Shown: in pieces, positions 16,534 through 24,519 of the stretch
Layout of the letters: each line of letters starts with the position of its first letter
Numbering within the stretch: position 1 is the first letter of the stretch
From: M3007 sp043764095
Lineage (GTDB): Bacteria > Bacteroidota > Bacteroidia > Chitinophagales > Saprospiraceae
DNA: 64,000 nt
Direction: 5' to 3'
Assembly (NCBI GenBank): GCA_043764095.1
Contig: JAYUKX010000013.1
Span: forward strand, 10,771 to 74,770
Position numbers and translations under genes: made by a program
Notes under the pieces: model-generated
Databases searched by the model: none
Told to the model about the DNA's origin: nothing
Seen by the model: only the letters and a program-made list of their open reading frames with translations

Positions 16534-16644
16534 ATGAAAAAAATTAATTGGGTTCGCGTTGCTCTTTTCCTGCTCATGGTAGGCATGATCGTATTAGAAG
16601 GCTGTCGCTTATTTAAGCCAAAATGTGATTGCCCGAAATGGTAA
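16534..16644 (+). CDS. Tiny lipoprotein ending in a CDCPKW motif
   Basis: 36-residue reading frame: a basic start (MKKINWVRV), a hydrophobic segment (ALFLLMVGMIVLEG) and a lipobox-like Cys at position 24 (VLEGC). The 12 residues after it are short, basic and end in KCDCPKW, so the mature peptide would be 13 residues with two further cysteines that could bind a metal or form a disulfide. It has a -7 box and a short leader. It is too short to assign to a family. It lies 69 bases before thrA but has no Thr or Ile run, so it does not look like a leader peptide. Coding status is inferred from its signal-peptide pattern. Confidence 0.55.
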   Translation: MKKINWVRVALFLLMVGMIVLEGCRLFKPKCDCPKW

Positions 16645-16713
16645 TTACGTTATCAATGTGTCCATTGGCGCAACGCAGTGACCAAGGGCAATTGAAAAAG
16701 TAATCAATAAAAA

Positions 16714-19212
16714 ATGAAAGTATTAAAATTTGGAGGCACCTCGGTTGGGTCGCCTGATACTATTAGACAGCTTATACAAATACTAAAGGATAGTCACCGC
16801 CGTGGTGAAAGATTCAGTGTTGTTTTTTCTGCATTCTCAAAAGTAACCGATGCCTTACTCGAATTGGCTCGACTGGCATCTGTGGGAGACGCACAGTTTC
16901 AAGAGCAGTTTGAGCGGATCAAAACACGCCATTTTGCCGCAGCAGAAGCATTGCTGCAACCCGAATATATTGATCCGATTAGGACAAAATTGGATGAGCA
17001 TTTTGAGGCATTACACGATGTAGTACAAGGTATTTATTTGCTGCGCGAAGCATCACCGCGTTCCTTGGATTTTGTGGTGAGTTTTGGCGAGCGCAATTCA
17101 TCGCTGATTATTGCGCAAGCAATGGTACAGGCGGGTATCCCTACCCAATACCTCGATGCACGTACTGTTGTGCGTACCGATCACCAGTTTGGAAGTGCCA
17201 AAGTAGATTTTGACACCACCAACCAACTCATTCGCGAACATTTCGCCACACACCCGCAAGTGCAGTCCATTACAGGATTTATCGGTAGTACGAACGATGG
17301 ACTTACGACTACCTTAGGCCGTGGCGGCTCTGATTATACTGCTGCAATTTTTGGGGCAGCACTCGATGCACAGGTTATTGAAATATGGACCGATGTGGAC
17401 GGCGTATTAACGGCCGATCCTCGCCGCGTAAAAAAAGCCTTCACGCTGCCCTACATGACCTACCGCGAGGCCATGGAAATGAGCCATTTTGGGGCAAAAG
17501 TGATTTATCCGCCTACCATATTACCTGCTTTGGCCAAGCATATTCCGCTGGTTATCCGCAATACATTTAACCCCGATTTTGTGGGGACGTGGATTGGGCT
17601 TACCCCGCCTCCAAGCATGACCAGTGAGCAGGTAAAAACTTTGGCCAATAGCCCCATCAAAGGTATTTCTTCGATCAATCAAATCTGCATGCTTACCCTC
17701 CAAGGTTCGGGCTTGTTTGGAGTGCCTGGCGTGGCTGCTCGTTTGTTCGGAGCCTTGGCGCGTGCTGGTGTTAATGTTGTCATCATTACACAAGGCAGTA
17801 GCGAAGCCAGTATCACCTTTGCGGTGTCGCCTGCACAGGCAGAGACCTCGAAGCAAGTAGTTGAAAAAGAGTTTGAATACGAATTAAGGTTAGGGCAAAT
17901 TGAACTGCCCCGTATTGAGCGCGATTTGAGTGTAGTGGCTATCGTAGGCGAAAACATGCGCTACCAACCCGGTATTGCAGGGCGTGTTTTTAGCGCATTG
18001 GGCAAAAATGGTGTCAATATTGTAGCCATAGCACAAGGCAGTAGCGAATTAAATATTTCGGTAGTTGTGCCGGCACACGACGAAACCAAATCATTGAATG
18101 CGATTCACGAGGCGTTTTTCCTTTCTGATGTAAGGACACTGCATTTATTTGTAGTGGGCACAGGTCTTATTGGCAAAACCCTATTAGCGCAAATGGCCGA
18201 CAACGCCGAGCACTTACGCACGAAACGCCGTATGGAATTGCGTATTGTAGGCATGGCCAATAGCCGCAAAATGATTTTTGATGAAAGCGGACTAAAGGCA
18301 GAAACTTGGCAAAATTTGCTAGAAAACTCCGATAAAGTATTCTCTATGCCTCGGTTTATTGAGCAAATGGAAGAACTCAACTTGCCCAACACCATCTTTA
18401 TCGACAATACGGCCTCCACAGCAGTAGCCGATTTTTATGAGCAGATATTGGATGCTAGTATTTCCATTTCAACACCCAATAAACTGGCCGCTTCGTCCTC
18501 TTGGTTGCAATACATGCGCTTAAAAACCATCGCTGCAAAACGAGGAGTACAGTGGCGTTACGAAACCAATGTAGGCGCGGGCTTGCCCATCATCACTACG
18601 CTGAACGACCTGATTACAGCAGGCGACCAAGTACTCAAAATAGAAGGTATTTTGAGCGGTACGCTTTCGTATATTTTTAACCATTTCTGCGCGCCCGATA
18701 ACAAAGCGGCGTTCTCGGATATTGTAAAAAAAGCAAAAGAACTGGGCCTCACCGAACCTGATCCACGCGACGATCTTAGTGGCGCAGATGTACGCAGGAA
18801 ACTACTTATTTTGTCGAGAGAAGCAGGATTGCCCTTGGAAATGAACGATATACAAGTCGAGAATATCCTCCCCAAGCCCTGCTCCGATGCACCCGATGTA
18901 CCTGCATTTTTTGCGGCACTCGAAGCACATGACAGCCATTTTGAGGGTTTGAAGCAAAAAGCCGCAGACAACGGTGCTGTTCTACGCTTTGTCGCCAAAA
19001 TGGAAGACGGCAAAGCCTCTATCGAACTCAAAGAATACGACCAATCCCATCCATTTTACGGCCTATCGGGCAGCGATAATATGGTGGTATTTACGACCGA
19101 TCGGTACCGCGAACGCCCCTTGGTGGTACGTGGCCCCGGCGCAGGTGCCGCTGTGACGGCGGCTGGTATTTTTGCAGAAGTAGTAGCGATTGGAAGTGGT
19201 TTGAGTGCTTAG
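16714..19212 (+). CDS. thrA: Bifunctional aspartate kinase / homoserine dehydrogenase
   Basis: 832 residues, the usual size of ThrA/MetL fusions. The N-terminal aspartate kinase begins with the signature KVLKFGGTSVGSP and has GRGGSDYTAA near 208-217. Two ACT domains occupy roughly 315-465 (LFGVPGVAARLFGALARAGVN; QPGIAGRVFSALGKNGVN). The homoserine dehydrogenase follows from about 470 (HLFVVGTGLIGKTLL, then GAGLPIITTLNDL and EPDPRDDLSGADVRRKLLIL). It feeds threonine and methionine synthesis in the cytoplasm. Downstream thrB and thrC are not here; the next gene is unrelated. No leader peptide or riboswitch is recognised upstream. Confidence 0.96.
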   Translation: MKVLKFGGTSVGSPDTIRQLIQILKDSHRRGERFSVVFSAFSKVTDALLELARLASVGDAQFQEQFERIKTRHFAAAEALLQPEYIDPIRTKLDEHFEALHDVVQGIYLLREASPRSLDFVVSFGERNSSLIIAQAMVQAGIPTQYLDARTVVRTDHQFGSAKVDFDTTNQLIREHFATHPQVQSITGFIGSTNDGLTTTLGRGGSDYTAAIFGAALDAQVIEIWTDVDGVLTADPRRVKKAFTLPYMTYREAMEMSHFGAKVIYPPTILPALAKHIPLVIRNTFNPDFVGTWIGLTPPPSMTSEQVKTLANSPIKGISSINQICMLTLQGSGLFGVPGVAARLFGALARAGVNVVIITQGSSEASITFAVSPAQAETSKQVVEKEFEYELRLGQIELPRIERDLSVVAIVGENMRYQPGIAGRVFSALGKNGVNIVAIAQGSSELNISVVVPAHDETKSLNAIHEAFFLSDVRTLHLFVVGTGLIGKTLLAQMADNAEHLRTKRRMELRIVGMANSRKMIFDESGLKAETWQNLLENSDKVFSMPRFIEQMEELNLPNTIFIDNTASTAVADFYEQILDASISISTPNKLAASSSWLQYMRLKTIAAKRGVQWRYETNVGAGLPIITTLNDLITAGDQVLKIEGILSGTLSYIFNHFCAPDNKAAFSDIVKKAKELGLTEPDPRDDLSGADVRRKLLILSREAGLPLEMNDIQVENILPKPCSDAPDVPAFFAALEAHDSHFEGLKQKAADNGAVLRFVAKMEDGKASIELKEYDQSHPFYGLSGSDNMVVFTTDRYRERPLVVRGPGAGAAVTAAGIFAEVVAIGSGLSA

Positions 19213-19244
19213 AAACGTAAAAAGCCAATATAAAAAAATTATAT

Positions 19245-19271
19245 ACCTCATTAGAGGTCAAACATTTATAA
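19245..19271. repeat. Single arm of the ACAAATGTTAGAC..GAGGT repeat family
   Basis: ACCTCATTAGAGGTCAAACA, continuing into TTTATAA, is the reverse complement form of the sequence repeated at 47489-47517, 47530-47558 and 47647-47672. It sits in the short gap after thrA, just before the next start codon. Confidence 0.65.
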
Positions 19272-19277
19272 AAAAAC

Positions 19278-19754
19278 ATGCTAGATTTTGTTGACTTTGT
19301 AGCAAAGTTTCCACCCGTAAAAATGCCCGTAACCTTGGGCGAAGATACCCACCATACTTTTAGTACAGAAAACGGCCCCTTGTCCGATGCCCTCATCGCA
19401 CAGTTTATTGGCCCACTGGAAAAAGAACCCATCGATGAATACACCGAATACGTCCCTTGTTTTGCGATAGATTGCGATGAAAAATACATTGCTTTGGTTT
19501 GGTGGAAAGCAGAACTGCTGTTGTACCAATACGTGCTGGCGATATTCAACGAAAAAGGAGTATTTATCGACCAAAAAATGATCGCATTTACGTTGGTAGA
19601 TGGTCATTCCGTAAAGCGAGCAGTATGTACCATCGACGAAGAATTGTCCATCCATATTGCCGAAGGTACATCCATAGATGACGTGTTTGAACCCGGCTCT
19701 AGCCTGACTCGATTAATGGAAATATTGCCCAATGGCGTTATTGTTGTAGGGTAA
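19278..19754 (+). CDS. Unknown protein
   Basis: 158 residues, not assigned to any family I know. It has no signal peptide or membrane helix. The sequence alternates short beta-like stretches (YVPCFAIDCDEKYIALVWWKAELLLYQ; ELSIHIAEGTSIDDVF) and is acidic. It starts 65 bases after thrA and may be transcribed with it, with a repeat arm in between. Codon use resembles its neighbours and there is no overlapping better candidate, so I regard it as a real gene of unknown function. Confidence 0.6.
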   Translation: MLDFVDFVAKFPPVKMPVTLGEDTHHTFSTENGPLSDALIAQFIGPLEKEPIDEYTEYVPCFAIDCDEKYIALVWWKAELLLYQYVLAIFNEKGVFIDQKMIAFTLVDGHSVKRAVCTIDEELSIHIAEGTSIDDVFEPGSSLTRLMEILPNGVIVVG

Positions 19755-19926
19755 TGGCATACCTCTCATCTCCAGTAATAATCAAAAAAAGTGGTTTTTG
19801 TTACCCAAATATTATTAGGTGAAATAAATAGTTATAGAAAAGTTAAGAAATTAAAATTGGCATTATTGACAAATTGCAAAATTATTCGTCAAATACGTCC
19901 TTTTTTTAAAATTTTTCATTTTTTTG

Positions 19927-19958
19927 TTTGGATAATCAAAAAGCCTGTGTTACCTTTG
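19927..19958 (+). promoter_or_regulatory. Promoter of a long leader upstream of the NlpC/P60 gene
   Basis: TTTG at 19927-19930 and TACCTTTG at 19951-19958 form a Bacteroidota-type promoter with about 20 bases between. Transcripts would start near 19965 and run 160 bases before the ATG at 20124. The stretch 19755-19926 before it holds nothing that I recognise. Confidence 0.6.
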
Positions 19959-20000
19959 CCTCGGCTTCAGTCCAGTTATGCTGGCATTTTAATCCTCTCC

Positions 20001-20069
20001 ATGAACGGTTTTTTTATTATTATCCATGAACACTTTACCATCGAGGCCATCTATTTAACCGTTACGTAA
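20001..20069 (+). CDS. Possible 22-residue leader peptide in the NlpC gene leader
   Basis: Small frame MNGFFIIIHEHF... inside the predicted leader, ending 5 bases before a hairpin with a T-run. It could be a leader peptide or chance. There is no recognisable family and no ribosome binding site that decides the matter. Confidence 0.2.
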   Translation: MNGFFIIIHEHFTIEAIYLTVT

Positions 20070-20074
20070 TCACG

Positions 20075-20107
20075 AGCAACGCACAAGAGCGCTGCTGATT
20101 TTTTTTC
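20075..20107 (+). terminator. Terminator-like hairpin inside the NlpC leader
   Basis: AGCAACGC (20075-20082) can pair with GCGCTGCT (20089-20096), one mismatch and a 6-base loop, followed by GATTTTTTTTC. It lies between the promoter at 19958 and the ATG at 20124, so it could act as an attenuator or end a short RNA of about 140 bases. Confidence 0.45.
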
Positions 20108-20123
20108 ACCAAACTAAATACTT

Positions 20124-20774
20124 ATGTCGAACGCTGACTCGTGCAACACGGGCCTTTTCACATGGCTTTTTCCAACCAAATCTTTAACAGTTCTTTCTTT
20201 ATTAGCTTGCATGTCATTTTCCCCCTCGCCACTTACCAACGTAGGCACAGGGAAATCCGAAATGTACAGCTACGAAAACCGCACCTCCAATCTTGAGGTA
20301 GTACAATTGCGGGAATGGATTACCGGTTACGCTCAAAATTTTACCGGAATCGCTTATCACTATGCTGGCCGCAGCCCACGAACAGGCTTCGATTGTTCTG
20401 GTTTTACCAGCTATATTATGCAAGAATTTGATGTAAAAGTTTCTTGCGCATCCGCCACTCAATCCAAACAAGGTGCCAAAATTTCACTAGATGAAGTATT
20501 GCCTGGCGACCTAGTTTTCTTCGGCAGCCCTAAAAGCGGCCATATCCAACACGTTGCAATGGTAGTAGAATGTGGTTCCGATGGAATCATTTGTGTGCAC
20601 AGCACATCAAGCCGCGGCGTGGTAGTCGAGAACATCAGCACTTCTAAATACTGGAAGCCAAAAATATTATTTGCCCGCGATGTCATCACCGGTCAAAAAA
20701 TGCAAAATACTGCAACCTTAGGTGCTACTATACCCGAGGTGAGCAAAGATGACGCTTCGGCAACTGCTAAATAG
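20124..20774 (+). CDS. NlpC/P60-family cell-wall hydrolase
   Basis: 216 residues. An N-terminal hydrophobic segment (about 15-35) probably exports or anchors the protein. The NlpC/P60 (C40) papain-like domain covers about 65-195 with the catalytic triad visible: Cys91 in FDCSGF, His143 in HIQHVAMV and a third polar residue, His159, in CVHSTSSRG. Such enzymes cut peptide stems of peptidoglycan in the periplasm. A terminator follows 47 bases later. The unusual feature is the long leader with its own terminator-like hairpin. Confidence 0.88.
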   Translation: MSNADSCNTGLFTWLFPTKSLTVLSLLACMSFSPSPLTNVGTGKSEMYSYENRTSNLEVVQLREWITGYAQNFTGIAYHYAGRSPRTGFDCSGFTSYIMQEFDVKVSCASATQSKQGAKISLDEVLPGDLVFFGSPKSGHIQHVAMVVECGSDGIICVHSTSSRGVVVENISTSKYWKPKILFARDVITGQKMQNTATLGATIPEVSKDDASATAK

Positions 20775-20820
20775 TAATCTTTTACGGCAGACCGACAAAA
20801 CAAAACGAAATATGTGAAGT

Positions 20821-20857
20821 AAGGGCTATGGCTGAAAAGTCATAGCCCTTTTTCTAT
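20821..20857 (+). terminator. Hairpin terminator between NlpC and DUF234 ATPase genes
   Basis: Perfect 10-bp stem AAGGGCTATG / CATAGCCCTT with a 10-base loop, followed by TTTCT. It serves the plus-strand gene. The convergent minus-strand gene ends at 20864, and the stem may act in both directions. Confidence 0.8.
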
Positions 20858-20863
20858 AGATTT

Positions 20864-22297
20864 TCAAGCATCTTCAAACAAATCCTCTAGCACCACCTCA
20901 CTTTGCACCAATTCGTTGGAGTACTCGTTTTGTGTTACACCAAAAGGAGTAATCATGGTTAGGAAAATATTTTTCCGTTTGTTTGCATCAATCATAGAAA
21001 AAATACTGATTTGATTCCTTAGATTTTTCGCATAATCCTTATCTATCGTAAAATCGGCTTTGGAAAATTTTATCTCGCAGGCATTCACTACCCTATCTGC
21101 CCGGTCAATGAGCAAATCAATTTGTGCTCCCCCTTCCTCTGCGGTGTATTTCCAAGGCGAAAAAGTGCATTGAATGGCCTCTAATTTTAAAGCCTTTCTG
21201 ATTTGAGGCAGGTGCGCAAAACAAAGTCGTTCAAAAGCAAGACCAGACCAACTTACCCATGATTGCGATTGAACAATATTGACCCATTTGCTGCCCGTTT
21301 TCGGAGGGCTGTTTTTCATGAATTTTAAATGAAAAATCGTGAAATTATCCACCAATTTATACAGTGCTTTTGTCTTGTTGCTTTGAAATGGCACAACTAA
21401 CTCGATAAAACCAGACTCTTCCAGCTCGTTCAGTACATTGGTGAGTGTACCACCGCTGCTTAATTTCGTTTTTTCGCTGATCTCTATCCTGTTAAGCCCC
21501 TGCTTTTTACTTTCTAAGGCTTCAATAATCTGATAATGCCGTTCGCTATCGTCGAACAAAGAACTGAACAACACCTTATATTCATCGGCCAAAATCCCGT
21601 CTTTGGTGAAACAAGTCCTGTCCACAAATTGCACCACACTTTCCCCCTTTCGGATAGCATCCAAATAATATGGTATTCCGCCTGTGGTTAGATAAAGTTG
21701 GGCTATATCGTACTTACTCCATTTAATGCCTTTTTCTTTGAGAAACAAGTCCACTTCATGCAAATTAAACTGTGAAAGTCTTATTTTTTCGGAAACCCTA
21801 TTGTGCAGCCCGCCTTTGTTTTTCAACACTTTTTTAATCATCCATGAAGCCGCAGAGCCACATATCACACACAAGATATCGTTTCTTTTGGTGCAGTAGG
21901 CATTCCAAAAATTTTCAAAAGCCATCAAAAATTTTGACTTGGGCGTATCAAACCAAGGTAGTTCGTCTAAAAAAATCACCTTCTTCCCCGAATCTTTCAT
22001 GCCATCTATAAAGCGCTCCAACATATCAAAGGCTTGCCCCCAAGATTTTGGGGCATGTATGCTTGCTTCCTGACAACCATATTTTACTAAGGTAGCCGTA
22101 AAATGGGTCAATTGGTCACCCAATTCGCCATTGTGCAGCCCAGCCACCTCAAATCTTATCTTTGATTGAAAATACTGACGCACTAAAAACGTCTTGCCCA
22201 CTCGCCGCCTACCATATACTGCAATGAGTTTGGATTCACTGCTGTCCAAACAATGCAAAAAAGTGGCTTTTTCTTGCTTTCTTCCGATTAATTTCAT
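20864..22297 (-). CDS. Archaeal-type ATPase with DUF234 C-terminal domain
   Basis: 477 residues. The AAA-type N-terminal domain has Walker A in YGRRRVGKTFLVR (Lys35) and Walker B in KVIFLDELPW (Asp111, Glu112). A winged-helix-like middle (LSSGGTLTNVLNELEESGFIE) and the DUF234 C-terminus (GAQIDLLIDRADRVVNACEIKFSK) follow; the last resembles a PD-(D/E)XK nuclease-like core with D...E.K. These genes are common, patchily distributed and often thought to be mobile or defence-related, but the function is unproven. The promoter region holds an unusual set of hairpin repeats. No toxin or partner gene is adjacent. Confidence 0.85.
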   Translation of the reverse strand: MKLIGRKQEKATFLHCLDSSESKLIAVYGRRRVGKTFLVRQYFQSKIRFEVAGLHNGELGDQLTHFTATLVKYGCQEASIHAPKSWGQAFDMLERFIDGMKDSGKKVIFLDELPWFDTPKSKFLMAFENFWNAYCTKRNDILCVICGSAASWMIKKVLKNKGGLHNRVSEKIRLSQFNLHEVDLFLKEKGIKWSKYDIAQLYLTTGGIPYYLDAIRKGESVVQFVDRTCFTKDGILADEYKVLFSSLFDDSERHYQIIEALESKKQGLNRIEISEKTKLSSGGTLTNVLNELEESGFIELVVPFQSNKTKALYKLVDNFTIFHLKFMKNSPPKTGSKWVNIVQSQSWVSWSGLAFERLCFAHLPQIRKALKLEAIQCTFSPWKYTAEEGGAQIDLLIDRADRVVNACEIKFSKADFTIDKDYAKNLRNQISIFSMIDANKRKNIFLTMITPFGVTQNEYSNELVQSEVVLEDLFEDA

Positions 22298-22320
22298 GTT
22301 TTTTGCTACTTTAATCGGGA

Positions 22321-22328
22321 CAAATATA
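22321..22328 (-). promoter_or_regulatory. -7 box of the DUF234 ATPase gene
   Basis: TATATTTG on the minus strand, 23 bases before the ATG at 22297. The hairpin repeats begin 12 bases upstream of it, where the -33 region would be. Confidence 0.6.
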
Positions 22329-22339
22329 GGGCTTTTTTG

Positions 22340-22470
22340 AAAAAACGGCTGGTTATAAAAAATTATACGCAGCCGTTTTTTGTGTTTTTTACTAAAAATG
22401 GCTGGTTATAAAAATCTATACGCAGCCGTTTTTGGTTTTTTTTGCTAAAAATGGCTGCGTATAGATCTGT
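22340..22470. repeat. Three tandem hairpin repeats in the ATPase promoter region
   Basis: Two complete hairpins (22340-22381 and 22394-22434), each with arms of the type AAAAACGGCTGGTTATA / TATACGCAGCCGTTTTT and a 6-10 base loop, and a third half copy (AAAAATGGCTGCGTATAGAT from 22447). Spacing of units is about 54 bases. The repeats cover the upstream promoter region and could bind a regulator or form RNA hairpins from the opposite strand. Confidence 0.75.
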
Positions 22471-22552
22471 ACATAGCACTCTATGAGTATAACCAAATAT
22501 TCACCCAAAGCAATAAAACCACCCTATTCTACTCGCATGAACGTATATTTAT

Positions 22553-24286
22553 TCACTTTCTCAACGCAACCACCTTTCCATTTGCCACCACAGTACTCCC
22601 CTTATACACTATTTCCCAAAAATACATACCTGCTGGCAAATCATTACAAGGAACAATCATGCTCCCCATTGTTACAGGTTCGGTGCGTACCCTATGACCA
22701 TAAAGATCGTATAAATACAATTCAAGACCCTGAAGGGGCGTAGAAATAGAAACAAACAGATTATCGCGGGATGGATTTGGTCCAACTTGTATTTGGGATA
22801 ACAGATCAGGATTATCCGTAGCCGATACACCGACGTATATTTTTCGACAATACTGGTTGGTTGCATTACCATTACTCACCTTTAAGCATACCTCGTAAGT
22901 ACCCGCCGATGAAAAAGTATGTGTCGGAGACTGCTCTGTACTGATAGCCGTTCCGTCACCAAAATTCCAAGACCATGAAGCGGGTTCATAATAAGACAGA
23001 TCACTAAAAAATACCTGTAATGGTAACAGTGTATCTCGCTCGAAACGAAACTTGGCAATGGGTAAGTTATCGATGCCAAGGGTATCGCAAGAACTACCAT
23101 CCAATGGCCCAAGGCGGTAATAAGGAAAGTTGGGCAATGAATGCGCATTATATGTAGGCAAATGGATCGCGTGTTGCTGGTACTGGCAAGCGTCTCCTAG
23201 TTCGTTGGGCTTGTGAATAACATGTAAAACATCGCAACCCGTGACCGTAGCCGAATAAATTTTCCCATCGGGGGCCAGCTGCATCAGGTAAAATACGGCA
23301 GGAAAAGGCGACTGATATCCATCCCAAGTTGCAATATGAAGTCGGCTGGCAAATAGGTCAGCATTTTGCATATCAAATTGATACGCATCAAAAGTATTGT
23401 TGAGGTAAAGGAAACGAGAATTTGGAGAAAACGCAATTCCACCCCAACTAGCATCTGGGAGTACCAAAGAACGTTGGTTAAATAAGAGTCCTGTACAGCG
23501 ATCAAAATTATAGATTTCTAAGCCGCCACCCAGTGCCGTACTGATGGAGTAGTAATTAGCAAAAATATTTCCATCCGGCGAAAACGCCACTTGCCCAGCA
23601 CCCACCCCAATCGAATCACCTACCACCTGAGTCCCCACCACCTTTATTTCACTAGGGGTAATAAGAATACGGTAGTACAAATTGGTATATGCCTTATTGG
23701 CCAGTACCCACCAATCTCTACCATTGGCGTGCTTCACGGCGGTCAATACGCCTCCTGTCGATAAGGTATCGTCTATTATAATTTTCTTTTTGAGCAGTAC
23801 CTTCCCTTGGCCTGCGTTTTCAGACATACTCACCAAGGCATAATATAGTTTTGTTGCACAATCACCAACACCTGGCAGCAAATCATAGTTATTATATACA
23901 TAAAGGTGTTGGTTGGGTTGCTCTGGAATGGGTAATGCCATAATAGCCTGGTTTAAAACACCCCCAACAAGGGGTTCCCCATCTAAAATAAAATTGCCAT
24001 TTTGCATGATTTTACCCTTTTTATTCCCTATATGTACGGCATTGGAGTAGCTTTGTAGTACTCCCATAGAGTCGGAATAGGAACTATTCGAGCTATTGAA
24101 ATTTAATTCAATGGCAGGATTTTGGGCAATAGACAAATCCCCTTCTATAAATCTAATAATAGAAATACCTACATTATCAGTAGTATCTTGATTGCTTGAA
24201 AAGCCAAATATCCAATTGTTATCATGCTGTTGTGCGGGACAAACGTAACTAATTAGGATGAACGTTATTACGTGAAGATATTTCAT
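22553..24286 (-). CDS. Secreted PKD-domain protein with T9SS sorting domain
   Basis: About 577 residues from the ATG at 24286 (MKYLHVITFILISYVCPAQ), which opens with a signal peptide. The main part, to about residue 400, resembles gliding-associated or surface proteins with beta-propeller-like repeats (GIAFSPNSRFLYLNNTFDAY; QLAPDGKIYSATVTGCDVLH). A PKD domain follows (SWSWNFGDGTAISTEQSPTHT), then a T9SS type A sorting domain (VGPNPSRDNLFVSI, YLYDLYGHRVRTEPV, LPAGMYFWEIVYKG). It is likely exported through the Type IX system and attached to the surface. Its specific role is unknown. Confidence 0.85.
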   Translation of the reverse strand: MKYLHVITFILISYVCPAQQHDNNWIFGFSSNQDTTDNVGISIIRFIEGDLSIAQNPAIELNFNSSNSSYSDSMGVLQSYSNAVHIGNKKGKIMQNGNFILDGEPLVGGVLNQAIMALPIPEQPNQHLYVYNNYDLLPGVGDCATKLYYALVSMSENAGQGKVLLKKKIIIDDTLSTGGVLTAVKHANGRDWWVLANKAYTNLYYRILITPSEIKVVGTQVVGDSIGVGAGQVAFSPDGNIFANYYSISTALGGGLEIYNFDRCTGLLFNQRSLVLPDASWGGIAFSPNSRFLYLNNTFDAYQFDMQNADLFASRLHIATWDGYQSPFPAVFYLMQLAPDGKIYSATVTGCDVLHVIHKPNELGDACQYQQHAIHLPTYNAHSLPNFPYYRLGPLDGSSCDTLGIDNLPIAKFRFERDTLLPLQVFFSDLSYYEPASWSWNFGDGTAISTEQSPTHTFSSAGTYEVCLKVSNGNATNQYCRKIYVGVSATDNPDLLSQIQVGPNPSRDNLFVSISTPLQGLELYLYDLYGHRVRTEPVTMGSMIVPCNDLPAGMYFWEIVYKGSTVVANGKVVALRK

Positions 24287-24519
24287 TTTGTTCGAATTTA
24301 GAAAAAAAGAAAAAGCCAATGCTCTTTTCCGCCAAGATACGGTAGGAGTAACAGATTGATTAGAGATTTGTCAAAAAAAAACTAATACTTAATAAAGTTA
24401 TCTTATTCTTTGTTAAAGGTCTTTGCCAAATCTTGTCCTATTCAGGACTATTTACCATTTTCTAGCCCTTCAATACAAATTCCTAATTACCTTAGCGCGC
24501 AATTTTATATTACTCCTTC

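Noticed and set aside
16159..16547. Several overlapping frames encoding repeats like RCAAPP/AVRCTS
   Set aside because: They are translations of the palindromic element in all frames, with no start signal, and are not genes.
16534..16644. Threonine-operon leader peptide upstream of thrA
   Set aside because: It has no run of Thr or Ile codons and no attenuator hairpin between it and thrA; a lipoprotein fits better.
19791..20069. 92-codon frame upstream of the NlpC gene
   Set aside because: It starts before the promoter and its composition is AT-driven; only the last 22 codons lie in the leader and are kept as a weak leader peptide.
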